The notes under the pieces: model-generated
Seen by the model: the letters and a program-made list of their open reading frames with translations, nothing else
Told to the model about the DNA's origin: nothing
The model's database searches: none
Part shown: positions 12,171-22,556 of the stretch, one piece after another
How positions within the stretch are numbered: the first letter of the stretch is position 1
How the letters are laid out: every line of letters begins with the position of its first letter
Position numbers and translations under genes: made by a program
From: Rutpela maculata
Lineage: Eukaryota > Arthropoda > Insecta > Coleoptera > Cerambycidae
Reading direction: 5' to 3'
Assembly: GCA_936432065.2 (NCBI GenBank)
Contig: OW386291.2
Coordinates: 14,609,821-14,673,820, forward strand
Length of the DNA stretch: 64,000 nucleotides

Positions 12171-13453
12171 GTCTAGAAAGGGCCTTGAATTAATTTTAAA
12201 AAGAGCTTGCACGTACTTTAGAAATACTTCAAGCACTTCAAAAGGATTTCTGTTACTTTCTAAAGTAATTGAAGTACTAAAAAGGACTTCAATTACTTTA
12301 AAAGTAATTGGAGCACTTTCGAAAGTAATTGAAGCCATCTAAAAGGGCTTTAAAGCCCCAAGTACTTATGAAAAGTAATTCAAATGTCAAGTACCAAGTA
12401 CTCTCCTTTAAAAGTAAATGAAGCACAGTGCTTGAAGCCCTAAAAGTGCTTCAAATACTACTCCAAAGCACTTTACCATAGTTACCCAGCTCTGTGTGCG
12501 TGTGTATGTATGTAAGTTAGCACGATAGTGGCGAAACTACTTAACGGATTTGGATGAAACTTTGCATGAGGGTTTCTTTAGTGCTCCAGAAGATCTGGTT
12601 GAAATCGGATTACGTTTAGTGCCATTTTGGCACAACAAGTTGTTTATTTTATGATTACTTACAATTTGTAATTGAACCATTGAAAAGCAGTAAAAATTCC
12701 GATTTCAATGATATATCACACATGCACCTTTTCGATTTGGTTTCCGTGAAAAATTTAAATAACTGGGCCCAAAGTAAGTTTTTTGCCCAAAACTATTAAA
12801 AGTTTGAGAAATTTGAATCCATTTCCGGCACAACGCCGGAAAAATTTCCTGCAATCACAACCTAAAAAACATTAACATAACCTAACCTAAAAACCAAACC
12901 AAGTGCAATACCAGCTTAAAAATTTTCGATAACTGTCAAAAAATAAAATCCACCAGAAAAGTTTAGAACCAGAATTTTCGACAGCTGTCATTTTGACGGA
13001 TTTAGAACTAACAAAGTTTAGCGACAGCTGTCAGTTTGGCATCTGTGAAAAGATCTTCTTCTCCTGAAACCTTTTGGCATCTGTCAGTTTAACATCTGAC
13101 ATTAGTGACAAGCAACCAAACAACAACCTTCCCCGACTAATTTAGTGAAAAATCGGTCGAGGCCAGAAGATAAAAATAATATTTATCAGCTCAAATTTAA
13201 ACGGTCCACTATAAACACCGGCCACAGCTGGCAGAGAAGCTGTCCACAAAGATCCCTACTCTTCTTACGAGAAGAAGTTCGGCATTTCCAGGATAGCTGA
13301 TCTCCTGGCGTCGGCGATAGGTCCTGGTAGCGGAAATAGGCTGACGTTAAATAAACATAAAAAAAAATAAACAAAAAAATATAATTAAATAAAAACGTTT
13401 ATATTCTTTAGTGCTCTTTTCGGCTTCAAAGATCCACCGAGTGGGGAGGTTAA

Positions 13454-13964
13454 ATATTTATTCCTTAATGTCACTTAAAATTATTTAAAAAATAGAGCTG
13501 ATTAATCTTAATTTCAAAACTGGATTTCATAAAAACTTAATATGCACCTTGCCACCAAAATTTCTTTTTTCATTTATGTGGTTTATTTCACTAAATTTCA
13601 CGTCGTGATAAGGAATTTAGTGCCTAGATACATAAATAACTAATTACTCAGAGTCGTGGGTAATGAGCCACAATACTTGTTCAAAAAGGTATCTGTAATA
13701 AACCAATTGTTCAATAGTTGTAAAAAAATTCTTAAATATATCAAGTTTGATAATGTGTATGGAAAAATTATTCGATGCCTCCCACGAAGCACTTTCTAGA
13801 CACACCAAAACGGTTTAAGGCTACAGTCAAATATTATACTCGACATACCTTCTGCCAGCTAGGTTGATATTTCTGGAAATTATTAAAATTGAAAATTATC
13901 TCCATCATCTTGGTGGACGTAAAAACCACTATTCAATGTTTAATAATAGTAGATTAGTCATGGG
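13454..13964. other. No gene recognised
   Basis: AT-rich spacer; no supportable feature. Confidence 0.4.
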
Positions 13965-14814
13965 GCTTCTAAGCCAAAATCCCATACTTTTTCTTATGGA
14001 GGTTCGTTCTGGTTTCCAAGGTCATTTTTGCAGCAGCTTTTGTTCATCTGCAGCTAACTTCATCACTTGATATTGAAAACCAGAATGAACTTCCATAAGA
14101 AAAACCGCTGCCCAAGGAATCACTACTTCCACATCCAGATTTTCTGTCCAAGTCACTTACAACGAAAACATTTTGTATGTGGAAATAATTGTTTATGGAA
14201 CTTTAATAATATAATATTTGAAATCCTCTACCCCAAAAACCCATAAAACGTACCCCACATCGGTAGTGGTGTGGGGGTGGTGATAGGAGGTGGTAGTAGG
14301 GGTGGATGAAGTAAAAAAATTTTTTGAGGTTTCTGGTTCTTGTACACATACTAAATCACAATTTTTTTCATCCCCTTTAATAATGGGGTGGGGTGGTAAT
14401 GGGGGTGGCTAATGCCAATTTTTTTTTAAGACCTTAGCTTCTCTTGTATGTACTAAATACCAATTTTATGGACTCTTATCTGCTTGATTTATCTATTTAC
14501 CCCAAATTTACCCCCATTTACCCCCCAACCCTTCGACGGAACAAGATGAAAATATAATCTAGTTCTAGATCTCGTTAAAGTACATATGTGTACCAAATTT
14601 CAAGTCAATATCTCAAACGGTTCCAGAGTAAACGTACGCACAAAAAAATGTTACAGACCGACAGACAGAAATTTTTTTTCACTCAAACTTAAAATCTTGA
14701 CGTTTCATGACATTCTAAGCCTATTTGAACAATAAAAATTTAAAAAAAATTTTTTTTCGTTACTATACTTCCACCGGATGTGGAAGTAAAAGTATGGGAT
14801 TTTGGCTCAGAAGC
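13965..14814. repeat. Inverted repeat bracketing copy C
   Basis: GCTTCTAAGCCAAAATCCCA at 13965 is repeated in inverse at 14788-14814. Inside it a second inverted pair (TTATGGAGGTTCGTTCTGG at about 13995, CCAGAATGAACTTCCATAA at about 14080) folds just before copy C. Copy C therefore sits within a pre-existing palindromic element. Confidence 0.7.
14098..14789 (+). repeat. TACTTCCAC-family element, copy C (full length)
   Basis: Full-length copy with the same block order as copy B. The right end reads CCACCGGATGTGGAAGTA. Non-coding. Confidence 0.85.
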
Positions 14815-15221
14815 CTCATAGCTCATGTACTAGTAATAGCTGAATTCTATGACGATTGATCAGATAATTTATAATTGAGCAGATAAACCCAACCAAAACC
14901 ACAAACAAAACACTAAATAGAACACGGAAAGTCTCTGTGAAGTAAGACTGGAGAAATTCGGCAAGAAATAGAATGCTCCCAAAATTATAAAAGCCAAATA
15001 TCGACTATACCTTATTCTGGAGGATAGCAATAAATGCAAGTGATCAATGCATGCAACAGATCGTATTGGCGTTTAAAGGAATTAAAATAATTCCTGCAAA
15101 GGCTTATCAAATCAACGTCGCTCAATTGACACTACTGACATTTCAATTCATTACAAACGTCTTTTCTCGGCTAAGGTATAGTATCAATGTTTTCATAGCC
15201 TTGAAGTAAAAATGATCATAC

Positions 15222-15560
15222 CTTGCATGTACAACCACCACATTTGAATAATGTAGGATCCCCTTTCTGATTCAGAAAAGGGTTTATCATTTTCCCAATC
15301 CAAGCATTCGGCATCCTGCATAATGTAGAGGGATAAAAGTCTGCAATGTAGATCCAGTAGTCTTTCTGCCAAGGCTTCACACATCTCATGGTACCTTTTG
15401 TATCCTGTTTGCAAATTTTCGGCGTGATTTTTGTTGTCACTCATTGTTTGAATGTAAAACCACAGACAGTTTTTCAAAAGTGCAGCAGCTCCAATCGTTC
15501 CTGTTAAAACCGTTAAATCGGCGTGATCTAGAGCTTCCTGAGTGAGAATATGAAGATGCT
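15222..15560 (-). CDS. Downstream exon of an unidentified host gene
   Basis: A 339-nt minus-strand exon. The acceptor is TTTCAG (15566-15561) and the donor CAAG|GTATGA (GT at 15221-15220). It starts in phase 1 and joins the exon at 17606-17876 without frame change, the split codon becoming GAG. The peptide is open throughout and looks like ordinary host protein: helix-rich, with segments such as LTGTIGAAALLKNCLWFY and GSYIIQMWWLYMQ. I do not recognise the family with certainty; the style is that of large helical trafficking or scaffold proteins. Flanking exons are not visible in the window. The intron to its right holds the element at 15589-17416, only 26 bp from the acceptor. Confidence 0.7.
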
Positions 15561-15588
15561 CTGAAACGTTAAAATATTTCTCCTTCTA

Positions 15589-17416
15589 TACAGGCGGCCT
15601 TTAGATTATTTCCCACTTGCAGATGAGATAGACATTTGAGATTTGATAACCTACCACAGTCGACCATTGCGAGTCCGAAAATAATAATTTCAAAATGGCG
15701 GCACTTCCGGAAATACCGGAAGTCGATACCAACCTGCTTATTTTAAATAGAACATCCTATATATTTTCGACTTTTCGAAATGATCATAAACTTCTGAGTC
15801 AAAACATGTAGCACACCCTACACCTAAACAGAACAGTTTCGGAGATATTTGACATTTTATAAAAAATTTGACAGGTGCAATGGTTTGCAAGTACCGTTAT
15901 AACTTTCTTCATGTAGGAGATCCTTATTTGCTCTTTGGTATGTAGAAAGAACACAAGATGAGCTACTCTCTACAAAAAAAACAGATTCCAAAATAGTATA
16001 CCAAGTGTTTTATTTTTCACATTACATTTTGTCAAATTCAAACCTCAAAAACTTTTTTATTTCAAATGGAACATCCTGTATTTTTTTACATCAAATTATG
16101 TTAAGTTAAATTCCCTTTTTTCATTATAAGCATTGTGGGTGTTAAAGTTACAACTTTTCGAAATATTGGCGATTTTCTTAAATGTCCAAGAATTTTTAGT
16201 AAAAATTGCCATCAACTTACCCATGATTAGAAACAATCATTAATCTCATTCTTTTTGTTAAAAAATGCCAGCACGTTTAAATTACACCCACGAAGACATT
16301 TAGATTTGTTTATTATTTATGGAGAATGTGCTGAAGTAATAATACCAAGAACATGTAACACAATTGCTACTCGATACCCACTTTATTGTTTCAATTGTTT
16401 TATAGGCTTCTACGTTTTTTTGGATAAATTATAATTTTGAACAAAAACTTACGAATAATTCAAAAAGTACATGTGTTAGATATAGGACATGCTGTCCACC
16501 TCAAATTTAATTCTACATCGATTGCCATAATAAAATTTGGCACGTGCAATTTGACAGAGCCAAATATTCTAAAATTATCCAATATACGTTTTACAGTGTA
16601 TGGTGGATGGTTCCTGTTCTTGTGGGTATCGAGTAGCAAATGTGTTAGGTACATGTTCTTGGTATTACTTTATCACATTCCCCATAAATAATAAACAAAC
16701 CTAAAAGTCTTCGTGTGTGTAATTTAAACGTGCTGGCGTTTTTTAATATAAAAGAATGACTGACATTAATGATTGTTTCTAATCTAAGTTGATAGCAATT
16801 TTTATTAAAAATTTTTGGGCATTTAAGAAAATCGTCAATATTTCCAAAAGTTGTAACTTTAACCCCTACAATGCTTATACTAGAAAAAAGGGAATTTAAT
16901 TCAACATAATTTCATGTAAAAAATACAGGGTGTTCCATTTGAAATAAAAAAGTTTTTGAAGTTTAAATTTAACAAAATTTAACGTGAAAAATAAAACACT
17001 TTTTGGAATCTATTTTGTAGATAGTAGCTCATCTTATGTTCTTTCTACGTACCAAAGAGCAAATAAGGATCTCCTACACGAAGAAAGTAATAACGGTTCT
17101 TGCAAACCGTTGCACCTGTCAAACTTTTTATAAAATGTCAAATGTCTCCGAAACTGCTCGGTTTAGGTATAGGGTATGTAACATGTTTTGACTCAGAAGT
17201 TTATGATAATTTCGAAAAGTCAAAAATATATAGGGTGTTCCATTTAAAATAAGCAAGTTGGTATCGACTTCCGGTATTTCCGGAAGTGTCGCCATTTTGA
17301 AATTATTATTTTCGGACCCGCAATGGTCGACTATGGTAGGGTACCAAATCTCAAATGTCTATCTCATCTGCAAGTAGGAAATATTCTAATGGCCGCTTAA
17401 AGAGAATCACTCTGTA
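15589..17416. mobile_element. Palindromic mariner-like element in the host intron
   Basis: Flanked by TA (15587-15588, 17417-17418), with long inverted arms of about 800 bp. Each arm carries a TIR region (TTCCGGAAATACCGGAA motif, then repeated 'TTCCATTT' boxes) and the first codons of a transposase starting MPARLNYTHED: plus strand at 16267, minus strand at about 16738. The left copy covers only about the first 40 codons and has stops. The right copy runs further, with a stretch (VKRILDNFRIFGSVKL) at 16654-16460. The centre at about 16381-16630 is single copy. This is a head-to-head derivative of an IS630/Tc1/mariner-type element; a third copy is at 32865-33965. Confidence 0.8.
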
Positions 17417-17605
17417 TATCGATGTAAAAGTGAATATAATAGTTACATATCTACAATCATTAGCCACAAGAGCCACCTTATCACCTGTTGTATTATTATT
17501 ACTGAAGATTTAATTACAGATTTGTCCTTTTTAAATCGAACAAAAATATGTATTCCTTTCTCATTTTTTTGTAAAATAAAAAATAAAAAATTGTTTGGGC
17601 CTCAC

Positions 17606-17876
17606 CTAAAAGTTGATCTGCCGATTTACTAATAAGACTAACGAATTTCGATGGGTCTGAATCTTTTACTATTCCTTCATCTGACTGTTCTGAATTATCC
17701 TTTGAGGCGTCTTTTTCCTTGTGTAGAAAGCCAGATGGTTTTTTATAGGCTGCAACGAACTCGTCTTCCCACCATAACACTAATTTCATTGCAGCAAATG
17801 AAGCCGATCTAGGAAAATCTAGTCGACCTCCTATAATTCCCGGGCAAATTGTTTCTTGAAGAACAGCTTGATTGGT
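17606..17876 (-). CDS. Upstream exon of the same unidentified host gene
   Basis: A 271-nt minus-strand exon with acceptor TATTTCAG (ending 17877) and donor TTAG|GTGAGG (GT at 17605-17604). It encodes about 90 residues, open throughout, beginning TNQAVLQETICPGIIGG and containing the aromatic stretch MKLVLWWEDEFVAAYKKP. A Lys/Asp/Ser-rich, probably disordered segment follows, then a helical end, SLISKSADQLL. The last base leaves phase 1, matching the exon at 15222-15560. I cannot name the family. No start codon or signal peptide is assignable, so this is an internal exon. Confidence 0.7.
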
Positions 17877-18557
17877 CTGAAATACACAATACAATTAAAC
17901 ATAGTCACTTTTCAAGAAGTTAACGTAGGACTGTAAAAATTTTATATTTGATTTTGTCAGAAATATTATTCCATATTAAAGAAAACAAATGTTAAACAGT
18001 TAATGCTACTGTTTATCTCATTCATCGGTTTTGCCAATTTTAATATTCACGATATGAACTAGCGTTAGAAAATTTCCAAAGCCGTTTTTTCAAATTTTTC
18101 ATTCAATCCCGTATAACTTTTTCCCCGTTGTATTGATTTTTAAAAAACAAAATAGAATTTGTTTGCTGTTACCTCTAGTATTTGAGTGATTTGTTTTTTA
18201 AAAAATTTTTCAAATAAACAAAATTGTGGCAGGGTAAAAACCTTCTGCATTTGTTTTCAAATACGTTTTTGACTACGTAGGAAAGGTTTGGAGGAGGAAT
18301 TTGTTTACAGGTAAGTGTAAGTTTTTTTGATCTTTACTTAATAAAAATATAATATCGCAATCCAAGCAATAGGAAGGGAGTGAGGAGGCATAATGCGTTT
18401 GCAGGAAACGGGATAGGGACCTTGATATTCTACAATATACATCTTTTCCATCTTAATATTTTATCAATCTACCCTTTATCAAATATTAAACTGTCGAATC
18501 GGCAGTTTATAAATAAGTTGTGCTAATCACCATCAGGTAAAAAATAACTTCTCAGTC

Positions 18558-19091
18558 CAAGGGCGGATCTGAACCATGAGCTTGGGGGGGGGGGGGGGGG
18601 GTAACACAGCCACGTGCTGAAAATAACAAAAATGTTTTTCCTCGAAAATTGAAATTGATGAGCGGGGAGGGGAGAAAATCACAAACAAAATTTATAAACA
18701 CAACTAAATACACAGAGGCGTAACTAGACGTCATGGACAAAAAATGTTGGGGGGACCTCTATTATATTATTTTCTTAATTCCTAATCCGAAAAATTTTTT
18801 CGTCCCAAAATTTTTTTGATGAGAGGGAGGGAGAAATCCGAATAAAATTTTGTTGATGAGCGGCGGGGAGAAATCCGAAAAAATTTTTTTTTGATGAGCG
18901 GGGGGGCAGAAATTCTCCTGGGGCCCCGGGACACTGCCCCGGTTTGCCCTGCCATAGTTACGCCTCTCTAAATACAATATATATTCAAAAATATAAAATA
19001 AAATAATAAAAATTATGAAATTTTAAAACGAAAGTTGGTGGTTTACAGAATCTTGGTTACCCCACCCCCCCCCCCTATAAATCCGCACTTG
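18558..19091. mobile_element. 534-bp hAT-type non-autonomous element with poly-G
   Basis: Termini CAAGGGCGGAT and (reverse) CAAGTGCGGAT, with a perfect 8-bp target duplication TCTCAGTC (18550-18557, 19092-19099). Just inside the ends lie long G-runs (about 19 G at 18582-18601; C-run at 19062-19074). Contains the MITE at 18713-18968. Confidence 0.85.
18713..18968. mobile_element. 256-bp hAT-type MITE
   Basis: TIR AGAGGCGTAACTA at the left and its inverse TAGTTACGCCTCT at the right, with an 8-bp target duplication TAAATACA (18705-18712 and 18969-18976). The interior repeats a motif of the GATGAGCGGGG...GAGAAATCCGAAAA type, related to the tandem array at 46010-46495. Confidence 0.85.
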
Positions 19092-20145
19092 TCTCAGTCA
19101 CAGAGCTGACGATTCTCAGGTGAAAGAGAAGAAAACTAAATAAATTCATCCTGTTCTATTAATTCATCAGTTGTATTATTTTGAACTCGTATGTGATCTG
19201 AATTGAAATGTTCAAAAAATGAAATTGGAAAAACAAGAGCATGGGAAAAAAGTTTTAGTCATACTAATAGGTAGAAGCAATACTCCTGATGATATGAGAG
19301 ATTTACATTGGTTTTCTTTTACGTCCATATGAAGATTGAAGATCTTTAAAGATATTTGGCTCAGGATAGATATCTATGTTTTCTTTTTAAAGAGGTAATG
19401 TATTTTATAAATATTAAAATAATTTTCGATTTCCTTTGGAGTGAGTGAGTGAGCTTATAAATAATGTGAGTAAATCCTCCAGAGGAAAAAAGATATATGC
19501 AGCTACGAATGAGATATATTTCCAATTACAACTCCGACTTATAAAAAGTTAATCTCTTAATTCATTACTAAAGCAGTCACAAAAAAAAACAGTGTTTTTT
19601 TTGGTTTAGAGCAAGTTCGATTTAAAAGAGTAATGGTGAAATAGATGCTGAAAAAAAAAACGTTCAATTGAAAAAAAATATATATCGAAATCGAAATCGA
19701 AAATGTAATTGAAATAATATATTTATTCAAGTTGTTACACGTACGCTCGGTATATATGTGTGTTAGTGAGAGAGGAGATAGCATCTAGAGACACAAGGCC
19801 ACGCCCCTCTACCTCTCGATGCATGGGCGAACGTATCTATAAACTGCCGTTTCGGCAGAGTAGATTGATAAAATATTAAGATGGAAAAAAGATTTATATT
19901 GCCGAATATCAAGGTCCAAAGTGCCTATCTCTTTTCCTTAACTCTTAATTCTTGCAAACGTATTATGCCCCCTGTCTCTGTTCCTATTGCTTGATTGCAA
20001 TATCTTTTTTTTAAATAAAGGCAAAAAATCCTCACTTACCTTTAAAAAAATTTCTCCCCTCAGTCCTTTCCTACGTACATAAAAACGCATTTGAAAAAAA
20101 TGCAAAAGTTTTTCCCCTTCGTTTGTTTATTTCAAAATGAAATTA

Positions 20146-20403
20146 TATAAAAAAAAATATTTTTAAGAAAAAGCTTCTATTTTAAAAAACTGCTAAAAAG
20201 TAAAAATCATTTTTTTAAAATTCATACACCTGGAAACCAAAAGCTTTGGGGGCGGTCATATAGTGCTATTGCATAGTTAATTTGCTCAATTGACTGCCCC
20301 CAAAGCTTTTGGTTTCCAGGTGTATGACTTTTAAAAAAATTATTTTTACTTCTTAGTAGTTTTTCCAAATAAAAGCTTTTTCTTAAAAATCTTTTTTTAT
20401 ATA
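20146..20403. repeat. Near-perfect foldback hairpin
   Basis: Arms of about 110 bp. The inner 35 bp (CATACACCTGGAAACCAAAA at 20223 and inverse ending about 20328) are perfectly complementary around a 40-bp loop. It abuts the 122-bp tandem repeats and probably belongs to the same inserted element. Confidence 0.75.
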
Positions 20404-20404
20404 A

Positions 20405-20830
20405 TGTGACTAAAAAGCCGATCCGCCATCTTGGGACGTCCGCCATATTGGATTTAGAATGACTTCACATTGTTTATCGTATTTTACTCGTTAAACCCTT
20501 TCATTTGATACCCATATCAAGGGGGTTGTGACTAAAAAGCCGATCCGCCATCTTAGGACGTCTGCCATATTGGATTTAGAATGACTTCACATTGTTTATC
20601 GTATTTTACTCGTTAAATCCTTTCATTTGATACCCATATCAAGGGGGTTGTGACTAAAAAGCCGATCCGCCATCTTGGGACGTCCGTTATATTGGATTTA
20701 GAATGACGTCACATTGTTTATCGTATTTTACTCATCAAACTCTTTCATTTGATACCCATATCAAGGGAGTTGTGACTAAAAAGCCAATCCGCCATCTTGG
20801 GACGTTCACCATATTGGATTTAGACCGATA
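20405..20830 (+). repeat. 122-bp tandem repeat, about 3.5 copies
   Basis: Units start at 20406, 20528, 20650 and 20772 with GTGACTAAAAAGCC. Each contains GCCATCTTGGGACGT, a TTTAGAATGACTTCACATTG block and GATACCCATATCAAGGG. A unique tail ends in (AAAC)n at about 20940-20955. Such tails are common in short non-autonomous retroposed elements. Confidence 0.85.
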
Positions 20831-21092
20831 ATGGCTATACTATATTGCATTGTCACCGGACTTATACACGTGTGCCAACTTTCAAGGCTCTAGCTTAATT
20901 AGAACTAGTCGAAATTCAGCTTGCAAGATTAAACCTAAACTAACAAACAAACAAACATTGCAAGTTAAATAAAAGCTTTTAAAAATAAAAAAACTTAATC
21001 AGTCAAGTACTAGAGATAACAGCGAACAAATTCTATTTTGGTTTTTTAAAATCAAACGACAGGGAAAAAAGGTGTAAGGGGTTGAATGATTT

Positions 21093-22085
21093 TCATTTAC
21101 CTCCATTCCTCCCTTCCCTAATTAACCCGCCACCCTCATCTCCCGGCTCCATCAATTCTCATCTATTTCGTCTACCTCAAAAAAATCTCATCCCCTTAAC
21201 TCCTATTTTTCGTGAAAAAATCAAGGAATTACTTTCTTGTATATTACTGTACATATCCTACTGAGAGTGGAAGTAGCCACACACAGCCAAAGGGGGGAGC
21301 GCGGCTGGCTCCCATAATATGTAAAATAGCGGTAACATCAGACAAAGCGATTTGCGATTTTATTATGCCTAATATCAATTTATGTTGTGAAGCATGATAC
21401 GGTAACGCAGTGGACTAGAGCGCAGTTGAGTAAGACAACACGGTTAGTCGCTGTGTATTTCTCCTTAGTTTAATTTGCAACCGTGTCAGATAACAATGAC
21501 ACATGAAATAGTTGTGTGCCTGTATGCTCTAGTGAATGCTGGCATAGAAATGTCTCGATTTCATAATGGTGTTAATATAAATAGGCGTTTATAGAAAATA
21601 CGCGCTCAGCTTATCCTTAGCTTCAGTAAATCAGATATGACACATATTTTTGAATGCCCATATACATTTGCTATAATTATTTTTGTGCTTTTCTTAAATG
21701 CAATAAATACTATTACCTACCTTATAATATTCCATGTCTCTTTGGATAAGGATATGAACTTTATCCATTAGATTTCCATCTTCCATAACCTCCATGTTTG
21801 TTGAGTAGGTATTATACCTTTATTACGTTAACTAAAATTGTGAATACGCACTTCTTTTGTTGATAAGAAATTACTGAAAAGTAAATATAATTAGAACAAG
21901 CTAAAAACGTACTCTTCGCCTGTTCTCTGAACTTTTTATATAATTGTTACATGCACATTCTATAGGATACTCTTCACAGTTTTTGTAAATAATATTAGTT
22001 TTAGACATTTCCAGTTTTATAGTACGAACTTAGTTGGTAAAATACTCAATGTAAAATAAAGTAAAAATAAAAAACCATACCCATA
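21093..22085. other. No gene recognised
   Basis: Mixed AT-rich sequence with no supportable coding region. A weak tRNA-like stretch (AACGCAGTGGACTAGAGCG at 21404) has no box B. Confidence 0.4.
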
Positions 22086-22091
22086 CCATAC

Positions 22092-22161
22092 CCCATTTGG
22101 GTTTCGAACCCGGGATCCTTTGATTTCGAGTCAAAAGAGTAAGAACTACACCACCACCTTA
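22092..22161 (-). repeat. tRNA-derived pseudogene or SINE head
   Basis: Read on the minus strand, GGTGGTGTAGTTCTTACTC forms an A-box-like D arm. TTTGACTCGAAATCAAA forms an anticodon stem-loop with CGA at the anticodon position, and CCGGGTTCGAAACCC gives a box B and T arm. A clean acceptor stem is not visible, and an A/T-rich tail follows, so a tRNA-derived SINE or pseudogene is more likely than a working tRNA gene. Confidence 0.6.
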
Positions 22162-22464
22162 CACGTAAAAAATGTACAATTTTACATTATAAGACACGGG
22201 CTAAAATCATATTTTCACGGTTGATTATTACATTATGAAATGTATATTTGTAAAATATATACATATTTAGATATTAAAATGAAATATCGTTTCACCAGAT
22301 TTCTATTCAATTAAAAAAACCTAAAAATCAAATTTTTTTTTTTTCAAATTTAAATCATTAGTAACATTTTTATTTACCGATGGATTTTGTTATTCCTCTA
22401 GCTAACACTAATTCACTGTCCAAATTTCAGTACAGTCGGAATTTTCTTTCTTGAGTTATCGTGC

Positions 22465-22556
22465 TTACAAGAAACGTGACGGACGGACAGACGGACAGAC
22501 AGACGGTCAGACGGTCAGACGGGCAGACAGGCAGACGGGCAGATGGGCAGAAGGAC
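22465..22556 (+). repeat. GACG/GACA-rich microsatellite at the end of an interspersed repeat
   Basis: (GACGGACA)n-like run preceded by GAGTTATCGTGCTTACAAG. It has the same architecture (conserved block, then GACA microsatellite) as the TACTTCCAC family and the repeat at 52845, but is not sequence-related. Confidence 0.7.

Larger units (their letters stand above)
8336..12494. mobile_element. hAT-like element with CAGAGCTGGGTAA termini, non-autonomous
   Basis: Left terminus CAGAGCTGGGTAA at 8336 and right terminus TTACCCAGCTCTG ending at 12494. The flanking 8-mers are TGTGTGTG (8328-8335) and TGTGCGTG (12495-12502), a 7/8 match that fits a hAT-type 8-bp target duplication inside a TG-rich target. 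Subterminal regions on both sides are packed with variants of AAGTACTT and AAGTGCTT (8340-8510 and 12200-12480), the pattern expected of transposase-binding arrays. No hAT transposase reading frame survives inside; the interior is other elements. Confidence 0.65.
8203..13453. mobile_element. Outer TIR element enclosing a nest of other elements
   Basis: The left end TTAACCTTCCCAC (8203-8215) and right end GTGGGGAGGTTAA (13441-13453) are inverted repeats with 12 of 13 matches. The element's own sequence is 8216-8335 and 12495-13440. The stretch after 12495 (CGAAACTACTTAACGGATTTGG and onward) has the look of a common insect interspersed repeat. Everything between 8336 and 12494 is a later insertion. 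No transposase frame is visible. The target duplication is unclear: the flanks are ATATA on the left and ATATTT on the right. Confidence 0.6.
18103..21092. mobile_element. Large element with long, interrupted inverted arms
   Basis: Left arm 18103-18530. It pairs with right-arm pieces 20996-21092 (outer, around ACAAATTCTATTTTG) and 19845-20125 (inner, including ATATTTTATCAATCTAC). The right arm is split by an insertion at about 20135-20990, and the middle is occupied by two nested hAT elements. No transposase frame survives. Confidence 0.65.

Noticed and set aside
8336..12494. Autonomous hAT transposon
   Set aside because: No transposase frame or hAT dimerisation motif found inside; called non-autonomous.
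12860..12895. Telomere-like CCTAA repeats
   Set aside because: Only two to three degenerate units; not a telomeric array.
22092..22161. Functional tRNA-Ser gene
   Set aside because: T arm and anticodon loop are good, but there is no convincing acceptor stem or long variable arm; SINE/pseudogene fits better.
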